Below, in pieces: positions 7,552 to 7,974 of a stretch of 7,974 nt of DNA. Source of the stretch: an uncultured Lachnospiraceae bacterium (GTDB taxonomy: Bacteria > Bacillota > Clostridia > Lachnospirales > Lachnospiraceae); the NCBI GenBank assembly GCA_902803155.1, contig CADCOU010000378.1:1-7974 (forward strand). Direction: 5' to 3'. The notes below the pieces were generated by a model. The model saw only the letters and a program-made list of their open reading frames with translations. It did no database searches and was not told the origin of the DNA. A program made the position numbers and the translations under genes. The number at the start of each line of letters is the position of its first letter. The first letter of the stretch is position 1.

Positions 7552-7564
7552 GATCAGGCTGATC
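7552..7564. repeat. Perfect 6-base dyad GATCAG-G-CTGATC upstream of the transporter gene
   Basis: GATCAG (7552-7557) and CTGATC (7559-7564) are exact inverted copies around one central G, and a further GATCAG copy begins at 7561. The dyad sits in the 38-base gap after whiA and adjoins the ribosome site of the next gene (GGGGGAG, 7566-7572). The one-base centre makes a stable hairpin unlikely, so a protein-binding site is the more natural reading, though chance is possible in a window rich in GATC. Confidence 0.25.
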
Positions 7565-7576
7565 AGGGGGAGAGTC

Positions 7577-7974
7577 ATGGCAGCGGTTTATCTGATTTTT
7601 ACGATATTATCCATGTTTACCTGCATGCTTCCTGCGGGAGTATTCAGTGTGATCTGGGAAAGCATCAGCAATTATCTGACAGTCGGAGTACCGTCAATCG
7701 CAATCATAAGGGTTCTGATCGTAATCGGCGTGGTAGCCGCGGCGGTTCTTTCCGACCGGATCCGGAGCTATGGCGTGATCCGGGATATTGTGATCGGCTC
7801 CACGGCGCTGGAGGCACTCGCCCTGCTCGGGTTCTCACTTTCGCGGGTATTCTGGAACCTTTGTGTCTGGTCTGTATGTCTCGGTTTCGGCCTGGGTATG
7901 GGAGTCACGCTCCTGTGCCGTATGCTGAGACGCGCAGGAAGGCGTTACGCTGAGATTGTGTTTGCAGGCGGGGC
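7577..7974 (+). CDS. MFS-like membrane transporter, N-terminal part (runs off the window)
   Basis: An open frame of 132 complete codons runs from ATG 7577 to the right edge with no stop. GGGGGAG (7566-7572) lies 4 bases upstream. The product is strongly hydrophobic with about four predicted membrane segments (roughly residues 3-26, 40-59, 70-88 and 91-113). Between the second and third lies LSDRIRSYGVIRD (58-70), which resembles the major facilitator motif A (D-R-x-G type loop). The line GFSLSRVFWNLCVW and the following Gly-rich GFGLGMG also fit the fourth helix of small-molecule MFS carriers. The substrate cannot be told. A longer-looking frame across the same bases (7504-7953) is polar, has no recognisable domain, starts inside whiA and lacks a ribosome site, so I take it as a shadow. 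Its place after whiA is usually held by an HPr-like gene in many Firmicutes. Confidence 0.75.
   Translation, partial: MAAVYLIFTILSMFTCMLPAGVFSVIWESISNYLTVGVPSIAIIRVLIVIGVVAAAVLSDRIRSYGVIRDIVIGSTALEALALLGFSLSRVFWNLCVWSVCLGFGLGMGVTLLCRMLRRAGRRYAEIVFAGG

Noticed and set aside
7504..7953. Plus-strand frame of 149 codons at the right end
   Set aside because: It begins inside whiA and lacks a ribosome site. Its product is polar and domainless, while another frame over the same bases gives a membrane protein with a good ribosome site.

Overview
The window looks like a chromosomal stretch from a Gram-positive, moderately GC-rich member of the Clostridia, most likely Lachnospiraceae or a close relative. 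The pointers are an AddA-type helicase-nuclease, a Gram-positive style MurB, and the MurB-RapZ-WhiA gene order. The taxon is inferred from gene content and protein style, not from a marker gene. All five reading frames that look real run left to right and are tightly packed. I see no RNA genes, insertion sequences, CRISPR arrays or long repeats.

Layout: (1) 1-2088, the C-terminal 695 codons of AddA, open at the left edge. (2) 2089-2205, a 117-base gap with two small hairpins and an AT-rich block that may be a promoter. (3) 2206-5667, one uninterrupted frame of 1153 codons that encodes a complete YfhO-family polytopic membrane protein (about residues 1-843) followed by a complete MurB (about 844-1153). 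(4) 5721-6575, RapZ. (5) 6585-7538, WhiA. (6) 7577 to the right edge, the N-terminal 132 codons of an MFS-like membrane transporter. No stretch without a gene exceeds 300 bases.

The middle block has an envelope and amino-sugar theme. YfhO-family proteins take part in sugar modification of envelope polymers (lipoteichoic acid in B. subtilis). MurB makes UDP-MurNAc from UDP-GlcNAc-enolpyruvate. RapZ is tied to glucosamine-6-phosphate supply in E. coli. WhiA is a conserved DNA-binding protein next to RapZ throughout Gram-positive bacteria. The short gaps (53, 9 and 38 bases) and the lack of any clear terminator suggest that genes 3 to 6 are co-transcribed.

The most unusual point is the in-frame joining of YfhO to MurB with no stop between them. 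It keeps every MurB motif and places MurB on the cytoplasmic side of the last membrane helix. A good ribosome binding site with start codons sits at the junction, so MurB may also be made separately. A second point is that yvcK, often found between rapZ and whiA in Firmicutes, is absent here.
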